From assembly GCA_902766815.1 (NCBI GenBank), contig CACXEZ010000034.1, forward strand, positions 1-21,303: DNA of 21,303 nucleotides. Direction: 5' to 3'. This document shows, in pieces, positions 7,769-14,567 of this stretch. The notes below the pieces were generated by a model. It was not told the origin of the DNA, ran no database searches, and saw nothing but the letters and a program-made list of their open reading frames with translations. The stretch's first letter is position 1; each line of letters opens with the position of its first letter. The position numbers and the translations under genes are program-made. The stretch comes from an uncultured Erysipelotrichaceae bacterium (GTDB lineage: Bacteria; Bacillota_I; Bacilli_A; RF39; UBA660).

Positions 7769-7859
7769 TTAGTTTAATATAACTCAAACTATTAGAAAAA
7801 ACTGTCTAATATTTTGTAAAAGAATAGATTTTATGTTAAAACCTTACTCTTTATTTTGG

Positions 7860-7867
7860 CATATACT
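7860..7867 (+). promoter_or_regulatory. Possible mother-cell sigma -10 element before cwlJ
   Basis: CATATACT, followed by A, fits the SigK -10 (CATAnnnTA) and closely resembles the SigE -10 (CATACAnT). An AC dinucleotide lies 17 bp upstream. The same octamer precedes spoVID. It sits very close to the ribosome site, which weakens the case. Confidence 0.3.
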
Positions 7868-7882
7868 ATTTTAGGTGGTAAC

Positions 7883-8308
7883 ATGATTGTAAAATATACA
7901 GATAAGGAGTTAGAACTTTTAGCTCGTTTGATGAGAGCAGAAGCTGTTGGTGAAGGAAACTTGGGGATGTTGATGGTAGGTAATGTTGGTGTTAATAGAG
8001 TGCTTGCTGATTGTTTGACTTTTAAAAATATTACTACTATTAGTGAGATGATTTATCAATCTCCAGGTGGTTTTACAGGTCCTTCTAGTAATTTATTTTA
8101 TGGTAATCCTACTGAACTTGAAAAAAGTTTGGCTAGAAGAGTTGTTCGTGGAGAATATTATTATCCTGCTACTAATTCATTATGGTTTTATGCTCCTACT
8201 ACAGGAGAAAGTTGTAAAAGTACTTGGTGGGATCAACAATTGGCTGGAAGGTATAAGGGACACTGTTTTTACAGACCAGCACCGGGTGTATGTAAAGAAC
8301 TGCATTAA
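7883..8308 (+). CDS. cwlJ: Spore cortex-lytic cell wall hydrolase CwlJ
   Basis: CwlJ degrades the spore cortex (muramic-lactam peptidoglycan) during germination and acts at the coat-cortex boundary. The whole protein follows the B. subtilis CwlJ pattern: LLARLMRAEAVGEGNLGML (12-30), MVGNVGVNR (31-39), MIYQ (56-59), the LARR repeat (83-86), SLWFY (99-103) and GHCFYRP (126-132). It is a SleB/CwlJ (Hydrolase_2) domain with the conserved Glu of AExxGE (Glu20). At 141 residues it is nearly the same length as B. subtilis CwlJ and, like it, has no signal peptide or SleB-type peptidoglycan-binding domain. ATG 7883 follows AGGTGG at 4 nt; an in-frame TTG at 7856 has no ribosome site. gerQ, the usual partner gene, is not next to it. 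The stop lies in the loop of the terminator. Confidence 0.92.
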   Translation: MIVKYTDKELELLARLMRAEAVGEGNLGMLMVGNVGVNRVLADCLTFKNITTISEMIYQSPGGFTGPSSNLFYGNPTELEKSLARRVVRGEYYYPATNSLWFYAPTTGESCKSTWWDQQLAGRYKGHCFYRPAPGVCKELH

Positions 8309-8324
8309 AGTTCTTTCTTTTTTT
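8294..8324 (+). terminator. cwlJ terminator, stop codon in the loop
   Basis: An 8-bp perfect stem AAAGAACT (8294-8301) / AGTTCTTT (8309-8316) encloses a 7-nt loop that contains the TAA (8306-8308). C and seven T follow. Confidence 0.8.
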
Positions 8325-8336
8325 CTAATGTTACGA

Positions 8337-8342
8337 TATAAT
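8337..8342 (+). promoter_or_regulatory. Possible -10 box of the DUF5684 gene
   Basis: A consensus TATAAT lies 21 bp before the ATG, with no good -35 at 16-18 bp (that position falls in the preceding terminator tail). The gene may also be reached by read-through from cwlJ. Confidence 0.35.
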
Positions 8343-8363
8343 ATTATTGAAGGAGGAGTGAAA

Positions 8364-8975
8364 ATGTATTCAAATAATTGGGAAATTCTTAATGGGGCTC
8401 TTGCTATTTTAGGAGTTTTTGCTATCATTATTGTTATGCTATTTATTGCTTGGCTAGTGGTTTTTCTTATTGGAAAATACAAGTTGTTTCAAAAAGCTGG
8501 TAAGAATGGTTGGGAAGCTATTATTCCATTCTATAGTACTTGGGTATTAGTAGAAATATCTGGACTTGCTTGGTGGTGGTTTTTCATTGTTATTGCTTCT
8601 AGTATTGTAAGTATTCTTGGAAATGATAATAGTGGATTAAAACTTATTGCAGGGCTTACTTCTTTAGTTGGATCTTTTTGTTGCTATTACAATCTTAGTA
8701 AGAAATTTCATAAAGATACAGGATTTGCTGTGCTTACTACTATTTTCTCTGGTATTATGATTCCTGTTATGGGATTTTCTTCTAATTATCAATTTGATTC
8801 TAATGTAGTAGTTAGTGAAGTTGGACCGTTTGAAAAAAAGAATACTAATCAAACTAGTACTGATACTGATTCTACTCAGGATAGCTCTAAGAAATTTTGT
8901 CCTAAATGTGGAAATCCAGTAACTGAGGAAAATCAATTTTGTCAAAATTGTGGTACAAAATTAAAAAAGGATTAA
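8364..8975 (+). CDS. DUF5684 membrane protein with C-terminal zinc ribbon
   Basis: This is a 203-residue membrane protein of unknown function. Hydrophobic segments lie at about 11-37, 67-85, 90-110 and 118-138. Between the first two is KYKLFQKAGKNGWEAIIPFY (38-57), the DUF5684 signature (FxKAGxxGWxAIIPFYxxW), followed by EISGLAWWW. A polar Thr/Ser/Asp linker (about 155-176) leads to a small zinc ribbon, CPKCGNPV...FCQNCGTKL, with Cys 179, 182, 193 and 196. The ATG follows AGGAGGAG at good spacing. The same frame is open far upstream through cwlJ, but only this start has a ribosome site and gives the conserved protein. It lies 55 bp after cwlJ; a role in spores is not implied by the sequence. 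Confidence 0.85.
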   Translation: MYSNNWEILNGALAILGVFAIIIVMLFIAWLVVFLIGKYKLFQKAGKNGWEAIIPFYSTWVLVEISGLAWWWFFIVIASSIVSILGNDNSGLKLIAGLTSLVGSFCCYYNLSKKFHKDTGFAVLTTIFSGIMIPVMGFSSNYQFDSNVVVSEVGPFEKKNTNQTSTDTDSTQDSSKKFCPKCGNPVTEENQFCQNCGTKLKKD

Positions 8976-8990
8976 TCCTTTTTTCTTTTT
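8963..8990 (+). terminator. Terminator of the DUF5684 gene centred on its stop codon
   Basis: Bases 8963-8984 form a perfect 22-bp palindrome (A-run, GGATT, AATCC, T-run) whose centre is the TAA stop (8973-8975). A further T-run follows. Confidence 0.8.
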
Positions 8991-9009
8991 ATAGAAAGGA
9001 ATACAACTT

Positions 9010-9702
9010 ATGAGACAGAATGCTTATGAGTTAGAGAAAAATATAGAGAAATTACATCGTGGTGAAGCTACTGGATTTCTTACTCAAAATTTATGTTTAG
9101 AAATTAAAAGAAAATTAAAGAAGACAGAGTATCAGGAATATATTCCTTATCCATCGGCAGAAAAAACTATTTTGTATTGTGATTCTTTACCAATAATTAG
9201 GTTATTTCAAATTGATTGTTATGAATCATTAAAGCATTCTGCTATTTTAGGTAGTTTGTTTTCTCTTAATATTTCTTCTGAATCTTTTGGGGATATTGTA
9301 TTTTATCAGGGAAAAAGTTTTATCTATTTATTAGATAGCGTTAGTGATTTGATTAATCAAGAATTAACCAAAATAGGTAGATATCCAGTTAAATTGGTGG
9401 AAGTTGATGTTAATATGCTCATTGATTTTGAACGTGAATATCAAAGATTAGAGCTTATTGTATCTAGTTTAAGAATCGATACTATCGTTGCTAGATTAGT
9501 TAATTGTAATCGTGAAAAGGTTCAATATCTTATTAAGAATAAAGAGATTTTATTAAATTATGAAGTGGTAAAAAAATCTTTAGTACTTGTTCAAGATGGA
9601 GATATTTTTAGTATTAGAGGATATGGAAAATATCGTTTTAGAGGAATTATTGGTAGAACAAAAAAAGAAAACTATGTTATTATCATTGATAAATATACAT
9701 AG
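9010..9702 (+). CDS. ylmH: YlmH-like S4 RNA-binding protein
   Basis: YlmH proteins bind RNA through a C-terminal S4 domain. In Bacillus the gene lies in the sepF/divIVA region, and the protein has been linked to ribosome-associated quality control. Visible here: an N-terminal helical domain; GSLFSLNISSESFGDIVFYQ (81-100), matching the family's GxLxxLGIxRxxxGDI block; then the S4 domain about 155-205 (RIDTIVARLVNCNREKVQYL from 155) and SIRGYGKYRF (201-210), the family's S(V/I)RGxGR block. At 230 residues it is somewhat shorter than Bacillus YlmH. The ATG follows AGAAAGGA at about 9 nt. Unlike in Bacillus, no division genes adjoin it. It may be read from the DUF5684 transcript, and its 3' end forms part of a terminator hairpin. 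Confidence 0.88.
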   Translation: MRQNAYELEKNIEKLHRGEATGFLTQNLCLEIKRKLKKTEYQEYIPYPSAEKTILYCDSLPIIRLFQIDCYESLKHSAILGSLFSLNISSESFGDIVFYQGKSFIYLLDSVSDLINQELTKIGRYPVKLVEVDVNMLIDFEREYQRLELIVSSLRIDTIVARLVNCNREKVQYLIKNKEILLNYEVVKKSLVLVQDGDIFSIRGYGKYRFRGIIGRTKKENYVIIIDKYT

Positions 9703-9709
9703 TTTTCTT
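9660..9709. terminator. Bidirectional terminator shared by ylmH and the DUF3592-like gene
   Basis: A 13-bp perfect stem (9665-9677 with 9697-9709) with a 19-nt loop includes the last codons and TAG of ylmH. On the minus strand seven U (9660-9666) follow the stem, making a strong terminator for the convergent gene inside ylmH coding sequence. On the plus strand the U-rich part is mostly within the stem. Confidence 0.75.
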
Positions 9710-10139
9710 ATAAATAATTATCTTTAATAATTCTTATAAATCTAGGACCGGTTTTTATTACTAATATAATCCCAATGAATACAGATATATATCCTATATA
9801 ACCACTTCTTTTATTATTGACATTCTCTGGGGATAATAAATCGTAGTATAAAGTCATTTTTTCACCAGCATTAATTTCTTTAGCATAATTAGAAATTGTT
9901 GCATTATAATTTGTGTTATTAGCCATATAAGTTAAATTAACAGTTCTCTGCTCAACTTCTCCATTTGCATTCTTGGCAACCGTTACTCCTGTTACAGTCC
10001 CTTCAGTGCTAATTACTTTTAGTTTGAAATTATCATTTTTTAAAACGAATATTCCAAATATGGTTAGTACAGTTCCTATTATACAAAATAACATAATGGG
10101 AATGTTTAGTTCTTCTTTTTTGGTATCCTTTTTATTCAT
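9708..10139 (-). CDS. DUF3592-like two-pass membrane protein
   Basis: This 143-residue protein has a charged N-terminus, a membrane segment (about 12-33), an outside domain (about 40-108) and a second membrane segment (about 113-132). The central part, EGTVTGVTVAKNANGEVE followed by TVNLTYMANNTNY and INAGEKMTLYYDLLSPENVN, has the DUF3592 pattern: a beta-rich domain ending in GxxxxVYYDPxxPxxx. Its function is unknown. An in-frame GTG at 10145 has no usable ribosome site, so ATG 10139, about 7 nt after AAGGAGAG, is chosen. It has its own promoter (10159-10187) and converges on ylmH with only 5 bp between the stop codons. Confidence 0.7.
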   Translation of the reverse strand: MNKKDTKKEELNIPIMLFCIIGTVLTIFGIFVLKNDNFKLKVISTEGTVTGVTVAKNANGEVEQRTVNLTYMANNTNYNATISNYAKEINAGEKMTLYYDLLSPENVNNKRSGYIGYISVFIGIILVIKTGPRFIRIIKDNYL

Positions 10140-10158
10140 AGTCACTCTCCTTTATATT

Positions 10159-10187
10159 ACTATAACACTAATAACATTAAAATTCAA
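10159..10187 (-). promoter_or_regulatory. Promoter of the DUF3592-like gene
   Basis: On the minus strand TTGAAT (10182-10187), a 17-bp spacer and an extended -10 TGtTATAGT (TATAGT at 10159-10164) lie 20 bp before the ATG. Confidence 0.7.
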
Positions 10188-10223
10188 GAATTTATTTTTC
10201 CTTTTTTAGTCAGTTCTATCAAA

Positions 10224-10269
10224 AAAAACAGTGTAATTCATCAATTTAAGGGAATTTTTCACTGTTTTT
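10224..10269 (-). terminator. Terminator of the spoVID-ysxE unit
   Basis: A 10-bp stem (AAAAACAGTG/CACTGTTTTT; 10260-10269 with 10224-10233) with a 26-nt loop ends in eight U on the minus strand. It lies about 20 bp after the ysxE stop. Confidence 0.7.
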
Positions 10270-10289
10270 ATTTTAAATTTAAAAATATT

Positions 10290-11198
10290 TTATACTTTAT
10301 TTGTTTTTTCTTTTTCTTTTGGCATGTAATCCCCTATTAATTTATCGCTAGTTAATAGATAATCATAAAATTGTCCTACTTTTTTACACATATTAAATTC
10401 ACTATCATTAAATTCTAATTTTTCGGGGATTGATATTAATACAAAGAATAGGATTTTTTCTTCAGGAATCATTGGATAATGGGTTTCGTAATTCCTTAAT
10501 AAATCACAAAAATCTAACTCTTTATAATATTTTTTATATAATTTTAATATATCATAAATTGGTAAGTCTTTTTTACTTAGATGCCAGCTAATTAGATATG
10601 GTCTATCTGATAATAAATAATGATCTAAACTTAAATTATTATGAATATTTACAATACGTATTCTTTTTTTTTCCTCAATAATGGAGTACCATTTATCTAT
10701 ATTCTGTTTGGAGTACTCTAATGCTTGATATAGTTTAGAGATATTTCTAATAAAGTAATAATTAGAAGGTGACATGTATTCTTCTTTTTCAATTACTTCG
10801 GCCAAATCATCATAATAGTGGTATAAATATTCTATTCTATTATTAATATTTTCATAAAGTTTTTTATAGGTATCATCATCAACCTCTTTATAGAAGGTAG
10901 TTTTTCCATGTAGTAGGGTTACTAATTTAATGATATCATTGGCTTTTTCTTCTTTGGGAATATCTACATTATTTATATATTCATAAACATCATAGTGATC
11001 TGTTTGATATAAAATCTTTGGAAAGTAATCAAATGATCTTGATTTTAGATATTGATATAAGGACGTTAAATCCTGTTCTCGTCTTTTAATTACGAATTGT
11101 TTGTCTCCACTATCGATAATTCTAACGTTGTTTTTTATGGTTATCTTTTTGGTGATAATATGATTACTATCAAATAGATCCCTTAATTCTTTATTCAT
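10290..11198 (-). CDS. ysxE: YsxE/CotS-like spore coat protein, probable pseudokinase
   Basis: This 302-residue protein resembles the CotS/YsxE spore-coat branch of the aminoglycoside-phosphotransferase (APH) fold. An N-lobe carries DSGDKQFVIKRR (29-40) with a candidate nucleotide-site Lys. A helical middle follows, then IVNIHNNLSLDHYLL (182-196) at the position of the APH catalytic loop (HGDxxxxNxL), and PYLISWHLSKKDLPIYDIL (200-218) at the position of the metal loop (xIDWxxxxxGxPxxDL). Both catalytic Asp positions are changed (HNN and ISW), so phosphotransfer seems unlikely. Its ATG overlaps the spoVID stop (ATGAATAA) and has no ribosome site, implying translational coupling. B. subtilis has the same spoVID-ysxE order, which is a main reason for the name. 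Confidence 0.75.
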   Translation of the reverse strand: MNKELRDLFDSNHIITKKITIKNNVRIIDSGDKQFVIKRREQDLTSLYQYLKSRSFDYFPKILYQTDHYDVYEYINNVDIPKEEKANDIIKLVTLLHGKTTFYKEVDDDTYKKLYENINNRIEYLYHYYDDLAEVIEKEEYMSPSNYYFIRNISKLYQALEYSKQNIDKWYSIIEEKKRIRIVNIHNNLSLDHYLLSDRPYLISWHLSKKDLPIYDILKLYKKYYKELDFCDLLRNYETHYPMIPEEKILFFVLISIPEKLEFNDSEFNMCKKVGQFYDYLLTSDKLIGDYMPKEKEKTNKV

Positions 11199-12015
11199 TT
11201 GTGTTTGGTATGATCAATTTGGTGCCAGTTTTAATCTCTTCTATATCATTATATAGAGCAATATCTTCTTTTGTTACACCAAAGTTATCAATAATTTTAT
11301 CGATGGTATCATTTTCTTTTACAATATAGACATGATATGTAACATAAGTATCGGAATTGTCAATATTTTCAAAGATATTAAATTCCATAGAATTATTAGA
11401 AGTTTTATCTTCTTCTAAATAATGCTTATTGGGTTTATTAAATTGTATGCTTTCTTCAAAATCTGCTTCTCGATCTATTGTGATTTCTGGTGGGGTTATC
11501 ACTTGATTTTTGGTGATTGGTTCAGATTCTTCTTCAGTTGTTTTTTCTTTTTCTGTGGTAGTGCTATCAACTTCTTTGTCACTACGCTCTAATAATTCTT
11601 TTTCTTCTTTTCTTTCTTCTTTTACTTCTTCTATTTCTTTTAACTGTTCTTCTTTGAGGATCACTTGTTCTTCTTGTAAAGCTTCTTCTTCTATTTTTTC
11701 TCCTTCTACATACACATCAATATTTACTTTTAATGACTCATTATTTACAACTTCATAGTAAAAATTATCAATATCAATTATCATAGATGATGTATCATAT
11801 CTTGCATCTAGCGCTATATCAAATGGTAGATTAAATTCAAATTTTTCTCTATTGATAGATCCTTCTGTCATTTTGTAATCTCCTGATATATGAAATTGTC
11901 CACTGATGATATCATCTTCTGTGAGTGTTAGGGTATGTTCTAAGGAAATAGAGGTAATCTCACTTACTTTTGTTTTAAATAATAATTCTTTTTGAAATGG
12001 TATAATTTGTTTCAT
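11191..12015 (-). CDS. spoVID: SpoVID-like spore coat morphogenetic protein with C-terminal LysM
   Basis: In Bacillus, SpoVID drives encasement of the developing spore by coat proteins on the mother-cell side and binds peptidoglycan precursors through LysM. The N-terminal domain (1-105) aligns with Bacillus SpoVID: IPFQKELLFK, SEITSISLEHTLTL, then a FHISGDYKM block like the family's LTGEYNI. A Glu/Lys-rich low-complexity linker (about 105-205) follows, then EFNIFENI, and a LysM domain (about 228-271: TYHVYIVKENDTIDKIIDNF, then KTGTKLIIPN). At 274 residues it is about half the Bacillus length, the difference being the acidic linker. The ATG follows AAAGGA at about 7 nt. The gene is coupled to ysxE by an 8-bp overlap. 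Candidate promoter elements lie at 12036-12062. Confidence 0.8.
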   Translation of the reverse strand: MKQIIPFQKELLFKTKVSEITSISLEHTLTLTEDDIISGQFHISGDYKMTEGSINREKFEFNLPFDIALDARYDTSSMIIDIDNFYYEVVNNESLKVNIDVYVEGEKIEEEALQEEQVILKEEQLKEIEEVKEERKEEKELLERSDKEVDSTTTEKEKTTEEESEPITKNQVITPPEITIDREADFEESIQFNKPNKHYLEEDKTSNNSMEFNIFENIDNSDTYVTYHVYIVKENDTIDKIIDNFGVTKEDIALYNDIEEIKTGTKLIIPNTNE

Positions 12016-12035
12016 TCTATCAATCCTTTCAAAAA

Positions 12036-12062
12036 AGTATATGAAAAAAAAAGAAGATTATA
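12036..12062 (-). promoter_or_regulatory. Candidate promoter of spoVID-ysxE
   Basis: On the minus strand a TATAAT (12057-12062) without a good -35 precedes a T-run and CATATACT (12036-12043). CATATACT fits a SigE -10 (CATACAnT), and GTATAAT upstream could serve as its AT-rich -35 at a 13-bp spacing. spoVID is SigE-dependent in Bacillus. The element is close to the ribosome site, so this is tentative. Confidence 0.35.
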
Positions 12063-12084
12063 CAATTAAGCATAAAATTTCTTT

Positions 12085-13278
12085 TTAATTTATGGGTAAT
12101 ACTTCTATTTTTTTATCTAAAACTTGAACGATTCTTTTATATTCTTCGTAGATCTCTTTATAGTTTGTTAGATATTCTTCTTTCATATTTCTGAATGGTA
12201 CTACTAAAAAGTTTTCATAATTATTGGTGTAATAAGTATATAATAGTTCATTTTTTAAGTTTGTTATTTCTATTTGATTATTTTTTTTGATGATTTCTAT
12301 GCTACTCATTAGTCCAATTCTATTTCCTATATTTTTTACTTCGTGCGCAGAAATAAAATTACCTAAAGAATAAACTACTAAAGTATTGTTTATCCACGTT
12401 ACGGGTTGGATGACATGTGGATGAGTTCCGATTATGATATCTACTCCTAAACTAGATAGGTATGCCGCCATATCTTTTTGGTATTCTGTAGGCGTATATT
12501 GATATTCTATTCCCCAATGCATGGCAACCATTAATACATCGACTTTATCTCTTACGGCATCAATATCTTTTTTTACTTCTTTTTTATACTCTTGATAAGG
12601 TATATCCGTACTTGGATTATTGCCAGTAACTGGCCAGATATTTACTAAGTATTCTTTTCCATCAGGAACTTCTATTCCATTGGTTCCATAGGTATAATTT
12701 AGCAAAGTATAAGTAATATTATTTTTGGTAAAGATTCTTATTGTGTTTCTTTCTTCCATACTAGCATAACTTCCTACTGCTAAGACATTATCTTGATTAT
12801 TCCAATAGTTTCTAGAATTTATGATAGCTATTTCTTTTCTATCTAGGGTGTGATTGGTTGCTAGAGATACAAGATTAAATCCTGCATCTACCATAGCATC
12901 TCCTACTTCGTATGGTGAATTAAAGGTTGGATAACTCGATAAGCCTATTTCACTTCCTCCTAAAATAGTTTCTTGATTATAGTAGGCTAGATCATATTCT
13001 TGGACGATTGGCTTGACTAGAGAATACATTTTTTTAAAATCATAGCTGGTTTCTGTTTTGGCTTCATTATAAATTTTATCGTGTATTAAGTTATCTCCTA
13101 CCATGATCAAGGATAAATGACTTTCTTTTTCTTTTTCATTTATGATATTTTTTTCTTCTATATTTTTGGTTTGATATGATAAATAGATGTTAAAGCTAAA
13201 GATACTACATAAAATAAAAGAAAAAAGAAAGAGAATTAATTTAACTTTTAGTTTAAGTTTTCTTTTTCTTTTTTTCAA
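12085..13278 (-). CDS. CapA-family membrane-anchored metallophosphoesterase-like protein, copy 2
   Basis: CapA/PgsA-type proteins have a calcineurin-like fold and are known from poly-gamma-glutamate capsule synthesis; many relatives have no known substrate. A Lys/Arg-rich start and one membrane segment (about 12-33) anchor an external domain with MVGDNLIH (59-66), YYNQETILGG (99-108), SLATNHTLD (138-146), MHWGIEY, GTHPHVIQP and YSLGNFIS, the family's metal and active-site blocks. The start is TTG 13278, with GGAGTGAG 4-7 nt upstream; that ribosome site overlaps the stop of copy 1 (TAGGAGTGAG). It is a close paralogue of the gene just upstream and shares an identical 77-bp tract with it. No pgsB or pgsC gene is nearby, so a capsule role is unsupported. 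Confidence 0.85.
   Translation of the reverse strand: MKKRKRKLKLKVKLILFLFSFILCSIFSFNIYLSYQTKNIEEKNIINEKEKESHLSLIMVGDNLIHDKIYNEAKTETSYDFKKMYSLVKPIVQEYDLAYYNQETILGGSEIGLSSYPTFNSPYEVGDAMVDAGFNLVSLATNHTLDRKEIAIINSRNYWNNQDNVLAVGSYASMEERNTIRIFTKNNITYTLLNYTYGTNGIEVPDGKEYLVNIWPVTGNNPSTDIPYQEYKKEVKKDIDAVRDKVDVLMVAMHWGIEYQYTPTEYQKDMAAYLSSLGVDIIIGTHPHVIQPVTWINNTLVVYSLGNFISAHEVKNIGNRIGLMSSIEIIKKNNQIEITNLKNELLYTYYTNNYENFLVVPFRNMKEEYLTNYKEIYEEYKRIVQVLDKKIEVLPIN
12502..12578. repeat. 77-bp identical tract, CapA copy 2
   Basis: It is identical base for base to 13727-13803 in the neighbouring paralogue, in direct orientation 1225 bp apart. It encodes the block around KKDIDAVRDKVDVLMVAMHW and the following GIEY. 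Confidence 0.9.
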
Positions 13279-13288
13279 AATCTCACTC

Positions 13289-14545
13289 CTATTCGCTAGC
13301 TAATGGTACGACATTCATGCTATTATCATATTTTTGGACAACATTTTTGTAAGTTTCATATACAGATTTATAATTTGGTAAGTAATTTTTTATTTCTTCG
13401 TTTGAAAAGGGAACTACTTTAAAGTTTCTCCATGATTTATAGTAAGTATATACTAGTTCATTATTGACATTTTCTATTTTAATTTCTTTTTTTTCTCCTG
13501 ATACTGTTTTTTCTATCTCTAAACTAGTCATTAAACCTACCATTTTATTGTAATTAGCATCTTGATATTGTGCAGAGATAAAATTGCCTAACGAATAAAT
13601 TATTAGAGTATTATTGATCCATGTTACTGGTTGAATAACGTGAGGATGAGTACCAATCACGATGTCAACACCAAGGCTTTCTAGGTAGTTAGCCATGTCT
13701 TTTTCGTATTTGGTTGGTTCATCTGTATATTCTATTCCCCAATGCATGGCAACCATTAATACATCGACTTTATCTCTTACGGCATCAATATCTTTTTTTA
13801 CTTGTTTTTTATATTCTTGATATTTTGTATCTCTTTCTACATCATTCAAATCTAAATCAGTAGGCCAGACATTTACTAGATAATCTTTTCCACTTGGTAC
13901 TGGCATACCGTTGGTTCCATAAGTATAATTTAGTAAGGTATAAGTAATGTTATTTTTAGTAAGGATTCTTATTGCGTTTCTTTCTTCTTCGCTAGAATAA
14001 CTGCCTACGGCTAAAACATTATCTTGTTTATTCCAATATTCACGAGATGCTAGAACAGCTTTTTCTCCTGAATCCATTGTATGATTTGTTGCTAGGGATA
14101 CTAGATTAAATCCTGCATCTATCATAGCATCTCCTACTTCTTGTGGTGAGTTGAAAGTTGGATAATCGTTTACTCCTAATTCTTTTCCTCCTAAAATGGT
14201 TTCTTGATTATAATAAGCGATATCATATTTACTAACAATTGGTTTGATTAATTCATACATGGGTTTAAAATCATAACTACCTTTACCATCGTAAGCATCC
14301 TTATAGATACTAGAATGAATTAAATTATCCCCTGCTGTAATCATTGTAACTTTGTATATTTTCTCTTCTTCTTTTTTATTTTTATTGGTAATTATTGTAG
14401 ATTTATTTTTACTTTTTAGATTATTTTTTTGAATAGGGTTTCCCTTTGTTACATAGATTACTACTAACATTATTAAACATATTAATCCTAGTGTCAAAAA
14501 GATATTATCTAATTTTAATTTTCTTTTTACTCTTTTTTTGGTCAT
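13289..14545 (-). CDS. CapA-family membrane-anchored metallophosphoesterase-like protein, copy 1
   Basis: This 418-residue paralogue of the following gene has the same plan: basic N-terminus, membrane segment (about 14-32), Lys/Asn-rich linker, then the CapA domain with TAGDNLIH (70-77), YYNQETILGG (111-120), SLATNHTMD (150-158), MHWGIEY (267-273), GTHPHVIQP (298-306) and YSLGNFIS (317-324). An in-frame start at 14617 would add 24 residues overlapping the end of rnr but has no support. ATG 14545 follows AAGAGGATC at good spacing and begins the basic anchor directly. It starts 22 bp after rnr and ends where the ribosome site of copy 2 begins, so rnr and the two CapA genes probably form one operon. 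Its ligand or substrate is unknown. Confidence 0.85.
   Translation of the reverse strand: MTKKRVKRKLKLDNIFLTLGLICLIMLVVIYVTKGNPIQKNNLKSKNKSTIITNKNKKEEEKIYKVTMITAGDNLIHSSIYKDAYDGKGSYDFKPMYELIKPIVSKYDIAYYNQETILGGKELGVNDYPTFNSPQEVGDAMIDAGFNLVSLATNHTMDSGEKAVLASREYWNKQDNVLAVGSYSSEEERNAIRILTKNNITYTLLNYTYGTNGMPVPSGKDYLVNVWPTDLDLNDVERDTKYQEYKKQVKKDIDAVRDKVDVLMVAMHWGIEYTDEPTKYEKDMANYLESLGVDIVIGTHPHVIQPVTWINNTLIIYSLGNFISAQYQDANYNKMVGLMTSLEIEKTVSGEKKEIKIENVNNELVYTYYKSWRNFKVVPFSNEEIKNYLPNYKSVYETYKNVVQKYDNSMNVVPLASE
13727..13803. repeat. 77-bp identical tract, CapA copy 1
   Basis: This is the partner of 12502-12578. Flanking coding sequence shows many synonymous differences between the two genes, while this tract shows none. 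Confidence 0.9.
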
Positions 14546-14567
14546 AATAAAGATCCTCTTTTCATAA

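Noticed and set aside
12064..12090. AT-only hairpin (AATTAA/TTAATT) at the stop of CapA copy 2
   Set aside because: It has only 6 A-T pairs with a 15-nt loop and no U-run; too weak to report as a terminator, so read-through toward spoVID is possible.
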